DNA of 64,000 bases, from the NCBI RefSeq assembly GCF_001650715.1, contig NZ_LWQT01000098.1:152484-216483 (forward strand). Direction: 5' to 3'. The notes under the pieces were generated by a model that was not told the DNA's origin, did not search any database, and worked only from the letters and a program-made list of their open reading frames with translations. Numbering within the stretch: position 1 is the stretch's first letter; the number at the start of each line of letters is the position of its first letter. The stretch comes from Paramagnetospirillum marisnigri (GTDB lineage Bacteria; Pseudomonadota; Alphaproteobacteria; Rhodospirillales; Magnetospirillaceae). Of the stretch, positions 8,689 through 16,982 are shown piece by piece. The translations under genes and the position numbers were made by a program.

Positions 8689-8702
8689 GGAATGCGCATT
8701 CC
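8689..8702. promoter_or_regulatory. 14-bp palindrome upstream of iorA
   Basis: GGAATGCGCATTCC is perfectly symmetric and lies 112 bp upstream of the iorA start, in the gap after the LysR gene. It is a candidate operator for iorAB. The second copy is at 37418-37431. Confidence 0.4.
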
Positions 8703-8813
8703 GCTTCCGATTCGGTCCGCACCGATGGTAGGGTCTAGCCCTTCCGCCGAGACCGGGGGCGATACCACCCGGACCGCGGAACTGGTCCAAGGATGAGAGG
8801 GTAGGAGCTTTCC

Positions 8814-10670
8814 ATGTCCGCTGCCGTCAAGGCGAAGCCGCAGTCACGTCTTCTGTTGTCCGGTAACGACGCCATCGCCCGGGGTGTCTGGGAGGCTGGC
8901 GCCAAGGTCGCCGCCGCCTATCCCGGCACGCCGTCCACCGAAATCCTGGAAAGCCTGTCCCAGTATCCCGATCTCTATGCCGAATGGTCGGTCAACGAGA
9001 AGGTGGCCCTGGAAGTGGCCATCGGCGGCTCCATGTCGGGAGCCCGCTCGTTCTGCGCCATGAAGCATGTGGGCCTCAACGTCGCCTCCGACGCCTTCAT
9101 GACCATCACGGTCGCGGGCGTGGTCGGCGGCCTGGTCATCGCCGTGGCCGACGATGTCGGCATGAGTTCGTCCCAGAATGAACAGGACTCCCGCTTCTGG
9201 GGCCGCTTCGGCCATGTGCCGCTGCTGGAGCCCGCCGACTCGCAGGAAGCCTACGAGATGGCCAAATACGCCTTCGAACTGTCGGAGGCCTATAACACCC
9301 CCGTCATCCTGCGCCTGACCACCCGCGTCTGCCATGTCAAGGCGGTGGTGCAGGTGGGCGAGCGCGCCGCCCACGACATCACCGGCTTCAAGTCCGACGC
9401 CCGGCGCTGGGTCATGACCCCGGCCAATGCCAAGGGTCGCCTGCCCGACCAGATCGCCCGCGAGGGCAAGCTGCAGGCCCTGGCGGAAGTCTCCCCGCTC
9501 AACGTGCTGGAGCCCGGCTCCGACCGTCGGGTCGGCTTCGTCACCTCGGGTCCCGCCTATATGCATGTGCGGGAAAGCTTCCCCGACGCGCCGGTGCTGA
9601 AGCTGGGCTTTTCCTATCCGGTGCCCATGGCCCTGGTGGAGAAGCTGGCGGCCCAGGTCGACCACCTGGTGGTGGCCGAGGAAACCGAGCCGCTGCTGGA
9701 ACACGACATCAAGGCCGCCGGGCTGCTGACGATCCACGGCAAGGACCTGCTGCCCCGCCTGGGCGAGCTGACCCCCAACGTGCTGATCCCAGCCATCAAG
9801 ACCTTCCTGGGCGAGCCCATTCCGCCGACCTCGACCTATCCGAAATTCGACCCCTTCCCCCGGCCGCCGACCATGTGCGCCGCCTGTCCCCATATGGGCG
9901 TCTACTACTCGCTGGCCCGCATGCGCAAGAAGGTGCAGATTTCCGGCGATATCGGCTGCTACACCCTGGGCGCCGGGCATCCGTGGAACGCGCTGGACAC
10001 TACCATTTCCATGGGCGCCTCCATGGGCATCGCGCTCGGCATGGACAAGGCGCGCTCGGAAGAGACCAAGGACAAGGCGGTGGTGGCCGTCATCGGCGAT
10101 TCCACCTTCCTGCACATGGGCATGCAGGGCATGCTCGACATCGTCTATAACCGCGGCAATGTCACCACCCTGATCCTGGACAACCGCACCACCGGCATGA
10201 CCGGCGGCCAGAACCACGCCGGAACCGGCAAGGGCCTCAAGGGCGACGACGCGCCGCGCGTCGATTTCGTCAAGCTGGTGGAAGCCCTGGGCGTCGCGCC
10301 CGAGCGCATCCGCAAGATCGACCCCTATCAGCTGCCGGTGGTGTTCAAGACCATCAAGCAGGAGATCGAGACCCCCGGCCCGTCGGTGATCATCACCGAC
10401 CGGCCCTGCGTCCTGTCCGAGTTCTATCACAAGATCGAGCCCTACCGGGTGGTGGACGAGGACTGCACCGGCTGCGGCAACTGCATCAATGTGGGCTGTC
10501 CCGCCATCACCGTGAAGCGCTCGGAAAGCAAGCTGCGACCCGACGGCAAGACCAACGAGCTGAAATTCACCACCATCGACACCGCCATGTGCACCGGTTG
10601 CCACATGTGCGTCGAATCCTGCGGACCCAAGGCCATCGTACTGGCCAAGCCCGTCGCGGTGGCCGAGTGA
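8814..10670 (+). CDS. iorA: Indolepyruvate:ferredoxin oxidoreductase alpha subunit (unit 1)
   Basis: The 618-residue protein has the full IorA layout: an N-terminal pyruvate-ferredoxin oxidoreductase-like domain (AAYPGTPSTEI near residue 40), a central thiamine-pyrophosphate domain (SGDIGCYTLGAGHP and VIGDSTFLHMG), and a C-terminal 2[4Fe-4S] ferredoxin domain. The cluster cysteines are 551, 554, 557, 562 and 593, 596, 599, 603. With IorB it oxidatively decarboxylates arylpyruvates, from transaminated tryptophan, phenylalanine or tyrosine, to arylacetyl-CoA, reducing ferredoxin in the cytoplasm. The start at 8814 follows TAGGAG. It forms an operon with iorB, with a repeat in the 109-bp gap. 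The assignment is strong because domain order and length match. Confidence 0.95.
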   Translation: MSAAVKAKPQSRLLLSGNDAIARGVWEAGAKVAAAYPGTPSTEILESLSQYPDLYAEWSVNEKVALEVAIGGSMSGARSFCAMKHVGLNVASDAFMTITVAGVVGGLVIAVADDVGMSSSQNEQDSRFWGRFGHVPLLEPADSQEAYEMAKYAFELSEAYNTPVILRLTTRVCHVKAVVQVGERAAHDITGFKSDARRWVMTPANAKGRLPDQIAREGKLQALAEVSPLNVLEPGSDRRVGFVTSGPAYMHVRESFPDAPVLKLGFSYPVPMALVEKLAAQVDHLVVAEETEPLLEHDIKAAGLLTIHGKDLLPRLGELTPNVLIPAIKTFLGEPIPPTSTYPKFDPFPRPPTMCAACPHMGVYYSLARMRKKVQISGDIGCYTLGAGHPWNALDTTISMGASMGIALGMDKARSEETKDKAVVAVIGDSTFLHMGMQGMLDIVYNRGNVTTLILDNRTTGMTGGQNHAGTGKGLKGDDAPRVDFVKLVEALGVAPERIRKIDPYQLPVVFKTIKQEIETPGPSVIITDRPCVLSEFYHKIEPYRVVDEDCTGCGNCINVGCPAITVKRSESKLRPDGKTNELKFTTIDTAMCTGCHMCVESCGPKAIVLAKPVAVAE

Positions 10671-10730
10671 AGACTGAATTGAGCGAGCGGAGCGAGCGCG
10701 GCGCCATTGCGGCGCCCGGAGCGAAGCGGA

Positions 10731-10772
10731 GGAGCCAAGGGTGCGCGAGCACCCGCCCGGCGATTGAGGGAC
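10731..10772 (+). repeat. Intergenic palindromic repeat, type 1 (iorB leader)
   Basis: GGAGCCAAGG, a GGGTGC-GCGA-GCACCC hairpin, and CCGCCCGGCGATTGAGGGAC match the element at 2657-2697 except for the hairpin sequence. The stretch before it (10680-10730) is also repetitive, with GAGCGAGCGGAGCGAG and a GGCGCC/GGCGCC stem. The GAGGG at 10766-10770 is 9 nt from the iorB ATG and is its only plausible ribosome site. The second copy is at 39460-39501. Confidence 0.75.
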
Positions 10773-10779
10773 AAACGAA

Positions 10780-11412
10780 ATGAACGATGTCATCACCAAC
10801 ATCCTGGTCTGCGGTACCGGTGGCCAAGGCGTCATGACCGCCGCCGAGATCCTGGCCCAGACCGCCATCACCAAGGGCTTCGACTGCAAGAAGTCGGAAG
10901 TGGCAGGCATGGCCCAGCGTGGCGGCGTCGTCACCAGCCATGTCCGCTTCGGCAAGCGCGTCTGGTCGCCGGTCATCACGCCGGGCACCGCCGATATCCT
11001 GGTGGCGTTCGAGGTGGCGGAAGGCTCGCGCTGGGCCGACATGCTGCGGCCCGGCGGCATCGCCATGGTCAATACCATCCGGCTGGTGCCGCCGGTGGTG
11101 TCCATGGGACTGTTCAAGTATCCCGACGATCCGGTGGCCCAGATGCGGGCGGCGGGCGTGACGGTCTACGACTTCGATGCCGGCGCCATCGCCCGCGAAT
11201 TGGGCGACCTCAAGCTGGTCAACACCATCATGCTGGGCGCCATCGCCGACTTCCTGCCCTTCCCCGCCACCGAGCTGGAGGAACAGATCGTCGGCCGCTT
11301 CCGCGAAAGGAAGCCCGCCATGGTCGAGGTCAACCAAAAGGCCTTCGAGGCCGGGCGCGCCGCCGCCCGTGCCCGCGCCAGCGCCGACCAGCAACTGGCG
11401 GCCAATTCATAA
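10780..11412 (+). CDS. iorB: Indolepyruvate:ferredoxin oxidoreductase beta subunit (unit 1)
   Basis: The 210-residue product is the gamma-type domain of 2-oxoacid:ferredoxin oxidoreductases. It shows the early glycine-rich segment VCGTGGQGVMTAAE, the block KKSEVAGMAQRGGVVTSHVRFG and the expected length near 200. It partners IorA. The pairing in one operon is the normal arrangement. The ribosome-binding stretch comes from the repeat element that fills the gap. A 38-bp inverted repeat lies just after the stop. Confidence 0.94.
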   Translation: MNDVITNILVCGTGGQGVMTAAEILAQTAITKGFDCKKSEVAGMAQRGGVVTSHVRFGKRVWSPVITPGTADILVAFEVAEGSRWADMLRPGGIAMVNTIRLVPPVVSMGLFKYPDDPVAQMRAAGVTVYDFDAGAIARELGDLKLVNTIMLGAIADFLPFPATELEEQIVGRFRERKPAMVEVNQKAFEAGRAAARARASADQQLAANS

Positions 11413-11432
11413 GGTCTTCACCCCTTTGGCTT

Positions 11433-11470
11433 TCTCGCCGGTTCTGCTAGATTTCAATGAACCGGCGAGA
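11433..11470. promoter_or_regulatory. 11-bp inverted repeat between iorB and CheY-like gene
   Basis: TCTCGCCGGTT and AACCGGCGAGA flank a 16-nt AT-richer loop, 21 bp after iorB. No T-tract follows, so it is a poor terminator; it may be an operator or an mRNA hairpin for the next gene. The second copy is at 40162-40199. Confidence 0.45.
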
Positions 11471-11494
11471 TCGCCAGCCCGTGGGAGAGCCCCA

Positions 11495-11905
11495 ATGCCG
11501 TCTACCGCTGCCATCGACCTTGGTGCCCTGAAGATTCTGATCATCGACGATCAGGAATTCGTGCGCACCATCGTCAAGAAGATGCTGCAGCAGGTGGGAG
11601 TCGGCCTGATCGTCGAGGCCCATGACGGCAATTCCGGCCTGGAAGCGGCCGAGCGCGACCTTCCCGACGTGGTCATTTGCGACGTGCAGATGCGTCCGGT
11701 GGACGGTTTCGGCTTCGTCAAGGCACTGCGGGCCAAGCCGTTCGGCACCGCCATGCCGGTGATCATGCTGACCGCCCATACCGATGCCACCACGGTGGAG
11801 CGGGCCAAGGAACTGAACGTCAACGCCTTCCTGGCCAAGCCGGTGCTGCCGCCCGCCCTGAAGGAAAAGATCATCGCCGTGGTCGGCAAGGGCAAGACCG
11901 GCTGA
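11495..11905 (+). CDS. CheY-like single-domain response regulator (unit 1)
   Basis: This 136-residue protein is a stand-alone receiver domain. It has the acidic pair Asp18-Asp19 (IIDDQ), the phospho-acceptor Asp63 (ICDVQMRPVDG), Thr93 (MLTAHTD) and Lys115 (LAKPV). There is no output domain. The ATG at 11495 follows GGGAGAG; the frame is open further upstream but lies in iorB. It ends next to the convergent COQ9-like gene. No kinase is adjacent, so the partner is unknown; chemotaxis or a phosphorelay with one of the kinases in the window are options. Confidence 0.9.
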   Translation: MPSTAAIDLGALKILIIDDQEFVRTIVKKMLQQVGVGLIVEAHDGNSGLEAAERDLPDVVICDVQMRPVDGFGFVKALRAKPFGTAMPVIMLTAHTDATTVERAKELNVNAFLAKPVLPPALKEKIIAVVGKGKTG

Positions 11906-12538
11906 TCAGCGCTGCGGCACGCCCCAGCGCCGGGCGGGCATCTTCAATCCGGACACCCAGCCTTCCACTTTCTGACGCAGCTTCGGCAAATTGCGCACAT
12001 CGTTGAGGCGGCGGCGCAGGAAGGCCCAACTGTCCTCGCATCCCTCGGACGGATCGTCCAGCCAGTACAGCAAGGTGGCGGAATAGACCGCCCCCAGGCT
12101 CATGCGCTTGGTATACCACGAAAAATCGTGCGAGGAATCCCCCACCGCCCGCCAGATGGCGTCGACGCTGGCCCAGGTCAGCCGCCCCGCCACAGCGATA
12201 TTGGAGGGCAGAGACAGCAGCGAGGCCGCCCGGCGCATGGCCTCGCGGTGCTCGCTCCAGGGTTCCAGGCGCAGCCGCACCGCCCGATACACCTTCTCAC
12301 CCAGGCCGAGGCCCTCCAAGCCCGAGGCCGCCATGGCCTCCGCCATGCGGCGATCGGCCAGATCGGTCAGATGAGCCACCGCATCCACGGCGCCACAGGG
12401 AAACAGCCGGGCGGGCAGGGTCGGATCGAGGTCAAGGTCCCGCGCCGCCGCCGCCAGCGAGGCCTCCGACCAGCCGTCGAAAGCGGCGTGGGGCAACATG
12501 GCCTCGACCATGGCATCCTTCAGGCGCACCATCTCCAT
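11906..12538 (-). CDS. COQ9-like ubiquinone biosynthesis protein (unit 1)
   Basis: The 210-residue product has the COQ9 C-terminal pattern, including RLRLEPWSEHREAMRRA, AIWRAVGDSSHDFSWYTKR and YSATLLYWLDD. COQ9 proteins bind lipids and assist hydroxylation steps in ubiquinone synthesis at the inner membrane. I start at the ATG at 12538, preceded by GGAGGAGAG inside the end of the deformylase gene; a longer frame to 12658 overlaps def and is unlikely. It lies 2 bp after def, so the two are co-transcribed. It meets the CheY-like gene end to end with no gap. Confidence 0.85.
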   Translation of the reverse strand: MEMVRLKDAMVEAMLPHAAFDGWSEASLAAAARDLDLDPTLPARLFPCGAVDAVAHLTDLADRRMAEAMAASGLEGLGLGEKVYRAVRLRLEPWSEHREAMRRAASLLSLPSNIAVAGRLTWASVDAIWRAVGDSSHDFSWYTKRMSLGAVYSATLLYWLDDPSEGCEDSWAFLRRRLNDVRNLPKLRQKVEGWVSGLKMPARRWGVPQR

Positions 12539-12540
12539 TC

Positions 12541-13080
12541 CTACTCTCCTCCGTCGAAATCCGGATCGCTGAGCGCCTTGCGGGTTTCCTCGACAAAGCC
12601 GAAGGTCCCCAGATCGGGCATGCGCATGGGGTAGAGAACCCCATCCAGATGATCGCATTCATGCTGAAGCACCCGGGCATGAAACCCTTCGGCCTCCCTT
12701 TCCAACGGCTGCCCCTGCCGGTCGAGGCCCCAATAGCGCAACCGGGTGAAGCGGGGCACCGCCCCGGTCATCCCAGGCAGCGACAAACAGCCTTCGTAGT
12801 CGGTTTGCACCGTGTCGTCGAGCGGTTCCAGTTCGGGATTGATCAGAACAGTCAGCGGCACGGCCGCGCCGCCATTGCGAAGGGCGGGCACGAAAAACAC
12901 CACGATCCGCAGCGATGCGAAAACTTGCGGCGCCGCCAGTCCGACCCCGCCCGCATCGGCCATGGTTTCAATCATGTCGTCGATAAGACGCTGGATTTCC
13001 GGTGACAGCGGTTCTTCCACCGGGGCCGCCTTGCCTTGCAGCACCGGGCTGCCCATGCGGGCAATCTTCAAAATGGACAT
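12541..13080 (-). CDS. def: Peptide deformylase (unit 1)
   Basis: All three deformylase motifs are present in 179 residues: GVGLAAPQ at 45-52, EGCLSLP at 96-102 with metal ligand Cys98, and HECDH at 140-144 with the two histidine ligands and catalytic glutamate. It removes the formyl group from nascent proteins at the ribosome. The gene is divergent from rpsU and followed at once by the COQ9-like gene. The usual partner fmt is not nearby, so this may be one of two deformylases in the genome. The start at 13080 follows AGAGGTCGA. Confidence 0.95.
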   Translation of the reverse strand: MSILKIARMGSPVLQGKAAPVEEPLSPEIQRLIDDMIETMADAGGVGLAAPQVFASLRIVVFFVPALRNGGAAVPLTVLINPELEPLDDTVQTDYEGCLSLPGMTGAVPRFTRLRYWGLDRQGQPLEREAEGFHARVLQHECDHLDGVLYPMRMPDLGTFGFVEETRKALSDPDFDGGE

Positions 13081-13136
13081 TCGACCTCTTTGCCCTTCCC
13101 AACCGCACCGCCCTGTGCTATCAACCCACCTCCCGA

Positions 13137-13152
13137 ACGGCAGGTCTGCCGT
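13137..13152. promoter_or_regulatory. 7-bp inverted repeat in the rpsU leader
   Basis: ACGGCAG and CTGCCGT are separated by GT, 42 bp before the rpsU start in the def/rpsU divergent gap. The two-base centre fits a DNA-binding site better than an RNA hairpin. The second copy is at 41866-41881. Confidence 0.35.
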
Positions 13153-13193
13153 GCGAAGGGGGTCTTTTCAGCGTAGAGGAGCGGTGGCGCAAC

Positions 13194-13397
13194 GTGCAAG
13201 TTCTCGTTCGTGACAACAATGTCGATCAGGCCCTGAAGGCGCTCAAGAAGAAGATGCAGCGTGAGGGGGTTTTCCGCGAGATGAAGCTTCGCCGTAATTA
13301 CGAGAAGCCGTCCGAGCGCCGTGCCCGTGAGAAGGCCGAGGCGGTGCGTCGCGCCCGCAAGCTCGAGCGCAAGCGCCTCGAGCGCGAAGGCTTCTAA
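13194..13397 (+). CDS. rpsU: 30S ribosomal protein S21 (unit 1)
   Basis: The 67-residue basic protein starts [20 protein letters not shown] and ends with a long run of Arg/Lys/Glu, as S21 does. The start is GTG at 13194, chosen because S21 proteins begin at exactly this residue; AGGAG lies 12 nt upstream. No ATG fits. S21 sits at the platform of the small subunit and helps initiation. A strong terminator at 13462-13490 ends the transcript, so it is monocistronic. Two copies of a ribosomal protein gene from the duplication are unusual. Confidence 0.95.
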   Translation: MQVLVRDNNVDQALKALKKKMQREGVFREMKLRRNYEKPSERRAREKAEAVRRARKLERKRLEREGF

Positions 13398-13461
13398 GCA
13401 CAGGCTCCTTCGGCCGGCAGCATCGCGTCGGCCGTCCCTGCCCTGCTCGCCCTTACGCCTG

Positions 13462-13490
13462 GCGTCATGACTTCGGTCATGGCGCTTTTT
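13462..13490 (+). terminator. Intrinsic terminator after rpsU
   Basis: A GCGTCATGAC stem with a TTCG tetraloop and GTCATGGCGC (one T-G wobble) is followed directly by TTTTT. This is the strongest terminator in the unit. The second copy is at 42191-42219. Confidence 0.92.
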
Positions 13491-13676
13491 GGCTTTGCAT
13501 CTGGACCGCCCCCCTTGTCGGTTGCCAGTCCCGGACTGCAACAAGACTGAGACATCTTATTCACCAAAGCTTCAAGCGGACTCATCCGCCGACCCCGCCA
13601 TAATCCGCCGCCGATTGGCTTGGCTCATGAACGCCTGTGCCGGACCTCCGGCAGGCGGCAACGGTGGTGCGTGGAT

Positions 13677-16193
13677 ATGACGGAATTTGCCGAAGCGGCT
13701 TACGCGACACCTCTCTGGCGCAAGGTTGATTGGTCTTCCTGGCGCAATGGAGTCTGGGCGCGCCGGGCCGCCAGCAGATGGCGGGCGCTGGCGGCGGAGC
13801 CGCTGGCATGGTGGCAGACCGGTGACGTGCCCTGGTTCCGCGACATCAGCATTCAGGCCCGCTTCTCCCTCTTGATCGGCGTGGTGCTAGCCGCCGGGGT
13901 GCTGGTTGGAACCGCCTATGGCCTCGGCGAGCGCAGCATCTCCCGCGCCCTCAATGATCAGATGGAATACCAGTCGCTGCTGGAACTTTCGTCCGGCATC
14001 CGGGCGGGCGCGCTGACCATGCAGACCGATGCGAACGGCCTGACCGCCGAGCGCAAGGCCCGTTTCGCCGAGGAATTCGATACCCAGTACTACCTTGTCA
14101 CCGCCGCCCTGGCCGCCATCAAGGCCTCGCCCGTGGCCGCCGAGCACCACGACGAGATCGCCGCCCTGGACCACGCCCTGGCCGAGGTGAACGCCCAGTT
14201 CGGCAAGGTTGTGGCGCTGACCACCACCTTGGGCCTGACGGAGAGCGACGGATTGCGGGGCAAGCTGCGCGCCTCGGTCAAGGCCATCGAGGATGAATTG
14301 GCGCTCTGGCCCAATACCGACGACCTCAAGGCCCGCATGCTGCGCCTGCGCGAGGCCGAAAAGAACTTCATGATCTATCAGGATGCCTCGTATCTGGGAA
14401 AAAGCCGGGGTCTGGCCAGCCAGTTCGAATTCGCCATCGACGCCGCCGCCATCGCCAACTCCACCAAGGACGACTTCCGCGCCATGGCGACAGCCTATAG
14501 CGCGGACATGGCCGCCTATGGCGCCGCCCATCTGGAGCAGGAGACCGAGATCGCCAAATTGCGCAGCCTGTTCGAGGCCCTGCAGCCGCGCATCCAGGAT
14601 TTCTCCACCATGGCCCATGTGGGCGTGGCCGAGGCCAATGAGCGTCAGGGCCAAACCCGGTCCCAGGTCGGTCTGGTCATCGCCGTGATCGGCAGCCTTG
14701 CCCTGCTGGCCGTGATCCTGGTGGGGCTGATTTCGGCCCGATCCATCGGGCGGCCGGTGCTGCTGATGGAAGAAGCCATGAGCCGCCTGGCCGATGGCGA
14801 CAATCTGGCGGATATTCCCGGGGTCCATCGCGCCGACGAGGTCGGCATCATGGCCAAGGCGGTGCGGGTGTTCCGTGACAACGCCCTGGCCATGGAAGAA
14901 TTGCGGGTGCGCCAGGAAGCCGAGCAGGCCGCCAAGGAATTGCGGGGGCAAAAGCTCGACGCCCTGATCGCCGCTTTCGATTCCGACGTCTCCGCCGTGA
15001 TCGGGACCGTGGCGGGCTCGGCCGCCGATGCCGAGACCTCGGCCCGCGAGATGGACAGCTTCGCCAGCCAGACCGTGGAGCAGATGGAGGCTGTGGACCA
15101 CTCGTCCGGTGCCGCCACCGCCAGTGTCCAGGCCATGGCCGCTGCCGCCGAACAGCTGGCCTATTCCATCGACGAGATTTCCGCCCGGGTCAACGAGGCC
15201 TCGAAGGTGGCGGTGGAGGCGTCCAAGACCGCCAGCCGCACCGACGACATCGTCCGATCGCTGTTCGAGGCGTCCAAGCGCATCGGCGCGGTTGTGACCT
15301 TCATCCAGACCATCGCCTCGCAGACCCGCCTGCTGGCGCTGAACGCCACCATCGAAGCCGCTCGGGCAGGCGAGCACGGCCATGGTTTCGCCGTGGTGGC
15401 GGGCGAAGTCAAGCAACTGGCGGACAAGACCAGCAGCGCCACCAATGAAATCGCCGGCCAGATCGCCGCGGTCCAGGCGGCAGGCGAGTCGGCGGTGGGC
15501 GCCATCCGCGAGATCGCCGCCTCGGTGGAAAAAGTCAACGAAATCTCTGGCACCATCGCCGCCGCCGTCGAGGAACAGGGCGCCGCCACCCGCGAGATTT
15601 CCCGCGCCGCCCAGGATGCCGCCCAGGGAACCACCATGGTGGCCTCGTCCATCAACTGGGTGGTCAAGGAGGCGGCGCAGATGCGCAGCTCGGCCAGCAC
15701 CATGCTGGAAGGCTCGGTGCGCATGACGGGGCAGTCGGAAATCCTGCGCGCCATGGTCGATAACTTCCTGCTGGGAGTCCAGGACGGCGCCCCCAGCTTG
15801 AAATGGGGCGAAGCCTGGCTGACCGGCCATCCGGTCATCGACGAGGACCACCGGCTGCTGGTCGAGACCGTCAACGAACTGAGCGAGGCCATGATCGCGG
15901 GCAAGGGGCGCGATATCCTGGGTGCCATCCTGGACCGGCTCGCCGACTACACCACCCGTCATTTCGCGCGAGAGGAAGCCATCTGGGAGCAGGGCGGTCT
16001 CGACTCACTGGAGGAACATCGCCGCTTCCATCGAGACCTCCTGGCCAAGGTCAAAAGCTTTGCCGAGGATTTCCGCCTCGGCAAGGCCACGCTCAGCATG
16101 GACATGATGACCTTCCTGCGCGACTGGCTGATGAAGCATGTGTTCAAGACCGACAAGCAGGCCGTCGCCACCATCGCCCCCGCCACCCGTTGA
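13677..16193 (+). CDS. Methyl-accepting chemotaxis protein with C-terminal hemerythrin domain (unit 1)
   Basis: The 838-residue receptor has a Trp-rich cytoplasmic N-terminal extension (1-60), transmembrane helix 1 (about 63-83), a helical periplasmic domain, transmembrane helix 2 (about 331-352), HAMP, the MCP signalling domain with [20 protein letters not shown], and a bacteriohemerythrin domain from about 705. The di-iron ligands are all present: His725, His762 with Glu766 (HFAREE), His781 and His785 (HRRFH), and His821 with Asp826 (HVFKTD). It should report oxygen or redox state to CheA. I use the ATG at 13677; an in-frame TTG at 13620 is less likely. The ribosome site is weak. Confidence 0.92.
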   Translation: MTEFAEAAYATPLWRKVDWSSWRNGVWARRAASRWRALAAEPLAWWQTGDVPWFRDISIQARFSLLIGVVLAAGVLVGTAYGLGERSISRALNDQMEYQSLLELSSGIRAGALTMQTDANGLTAERKARFAEEFDTQYYLVTAALAAIKASPVAAEHHDEIAALDHALAEVNAQFGKVVALTTTLGLTESDGLRGKLRASVKAIEDELALWPNTDDLKARMLRLREAEKNFMIYQDASYLGKSRGLASQFEFAIDAAAIANSTKDDFRAMATAYSADMAAYGAAHLEQETEIAKLRSLFEALQPRIQDFSTMAHVGVAEANERQGQTRSQVGLVIAVIGSLALLAVILVGLISARSIGRPVLLMEEAMSRLADGDNLADIPGVHRADEVGIMAKAVRVFRDNALAMEELRVRQEAEQAAKELRGQKLDALIAAFDSDVSAVIGTVAGSAADAETSAREMDSFASQTVEQMEAVDHSSGAATASVQAMAAAAEQLAYSIDEISARVNEASKVAVEASKTASRTDDIVRSLFEASKRIGAVVTFIQTIASQTRLLALNATIEAARAGEHGHGFAVVAGEVKQLADKTSSATNEIAGQIAAVQAAGESAVGAIREIAASVEKVNEISGTIAAAVEEQGAATREISRAAQDAAQGTTMVASSINWVVKEAAQMRSSASTMLEGSVRMTGQSEILRAMVDNFLLGVQDGAPSLKWGEAWLTGHPVIDEDHRLLVETVNELSEAMIAGKGRDILGAILDRLADYTTRHFAREEAIWEQGGLDSLEEHRRFHRDLLAKVKSFAEDFRLGKATLSMDMMTFLRDWLMKHVFKTDKQAVATIAPATR

Positions 16194-16537
16194 AAATGTA
16201 ACACTTCTGGGGATTGTCGCCCCCCCGGAGCTGCGGTATATTTCAGTTCAGTGACGCACACGCACGTGCCGATGGCCCATCCGAGGTTATGCAACGACGA
16301 TCGCGTCCTTTTTGGAGGAGCCGGCCACCGTGGGCCGGTACCCGAAAGGGAGGTGGACATGTTGGTGACCCGTGTTCTGGGCACTTTCCCCGACGCCGCA
16401 TCCATGACCAGCACTAGGCCGTAAGCCGCGGTCGCGCAGCCGATTCCGGTTGCCTGCTGCCGTATCGCTTACGCGACATCCCCTCCCATGCGAGGGGATG
16501 TGGACGGAGGATTCTCCGTGATCATGGGGAGGAAGAA
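16194..16537 (+). promoter_or_regulatory. Structured leader region upstream of the 59-aa protein gene
   Basis: This 344-bp gap holds several base-paired elements: CCGGCC/GGCCGG at 16321-16338, ACATCCCCTC/GAGGGGATGT at 16476-16501, and ACGGAG/CTCCGT at 16504-16519. The first lies just before the strong ribosome site of a 21-codon ORF. The arrangement of hairpin, leader ORF and hairpins before a gene resembles an attenuation or post-transcriptional leader. I do not recognise a known riboswitch class. The second copy is at 44923-45266. Confidence 0.45.
16359..16424 (+). CDS. Possible 21-aa leader peptide (unit 1)
   Basis: A short frame (MLVTRVLGTFP, then DAASMTSTRP) follows AAAGGGAGGTGGAC, one of the best Shine-Dalgarno matches in the window. 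No homology is known to me and there is no run of a single amino acid typical of attenuators. It precedes the hairpins and the 59-aa gene. It may be a translated leader peptide or chance. Confidence 0.4.
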   Translation: MLVTRVLGTFPDAASMTSTRP

Positions 16538-16717
16538 ATGGAAAACTGGGCCCGCCTGATGACCGCCGATCGTGAATTGTCCCAAGCCTTCGATCTGCTG
16601 GACCGCGCCCGCGAGATCACCTTGCGCACACCCGCCGCCATCGTTACCCGCGAAGGCCTGGTGGCCGCCGCCCGCGATGCCGTGACCCGGGTCAACGGCC
16701 TGCTGAAGCACGATTAG
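16538..16717 (+). CDS. Small conserved-looking protein, 59 aa (unit 1)
   Basis: The 59-residue product (MENWARLMTADRELSQAFDL to GLLKHD) is mostly predicted helix with alternating Leu/Ala and charged residues and has no signal peptide. The ATG at 16538 follows GGGGAGGAAGAA, a strong ribosome site. The coding sequence has the third-position GC bias of neighbouring genes. It sits behind a structured leader and is followed by an intergenic palindromic repeat. I do not recognise the family; a small cytoplasmic adaptor or regulator would fit. Confidence 0.65.
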   Translation: MENWARLMTADRELSQAFDLLDRAREITLRTPAAIVTREGLVAAARDAVTRVNGLLKHD

Positions 16718-16737
16718 CGCGTGATCCGCCTCGTCAT

Positions 16738-16841
16738 GTCATCCCGAGCGGCAGCGAGGTATCTCATCCTGGAACGGCTATTCCGGCTTGGAACCAGCGG
16801 TCCAGAGAGAGATCCCTCCGCCCGATGGTCGTCGGGATGAC
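16738..16841. repeat. Intergenic palindromic element, type 2 (104 bp)
   Basis: GTCATCCCGA at the left end is the exact complement of TCGGGATGAC at the right end, and just outside them TGATCCG (16722-16728) pairs with CGGATCA (16841-16847). The interior has smaller symmetric parts (GAGGTATCTC, GAGAGATCCCTC). This looks like a dispersed intergenic repeat of the kind common in alphaproteobacteria. It may also end the preceding transcript. The second copy is at 45467-45570. Confidence 0.65.
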
Positions 16842-16982
16842 GGATCATCTCATGCGCCGACCGGTATCATCGTCCCCCGCGACGCCAAGACCGCCGTCCG
16901 CAGGCTTAGGAAAACCATAACATTCATCCGGCTTTGAACAGCCTATACTCCCCTTGCGTACAGCCTCAGGGGAGCCGAAGCC

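Noticed and set aside
8844..11117. 757-codon open frame antisense to iorA-iorB
   Set aside because: It mirrors the codon structure of iorA on the other strand, has His/Gly/Asp-rich low-complexity translation and no ribosome site; this is usual in GC-rich genomes. The same applies to 24028-26226 opposite acs and 13887-15962 opposite the chemoreceptor.
13620..13679. Earlier TTG start for the hemerythrin chemoreceptor
   Set aside because: The extra 19 residues lack a ribosome site and add an Arg/Cys-rich stretch unlike receptor N-termini; the ATG at 13677 is simpler, although its own ribosome site is weak.
16194..16537. Known riboswitch (glycine, TPP, cobalamin, SAM, c-di-GMP, yybP-ykoY)
   Set aside because: None of the conserved core sequences of these classes could be found on either strand; only generic hairpins are visible.
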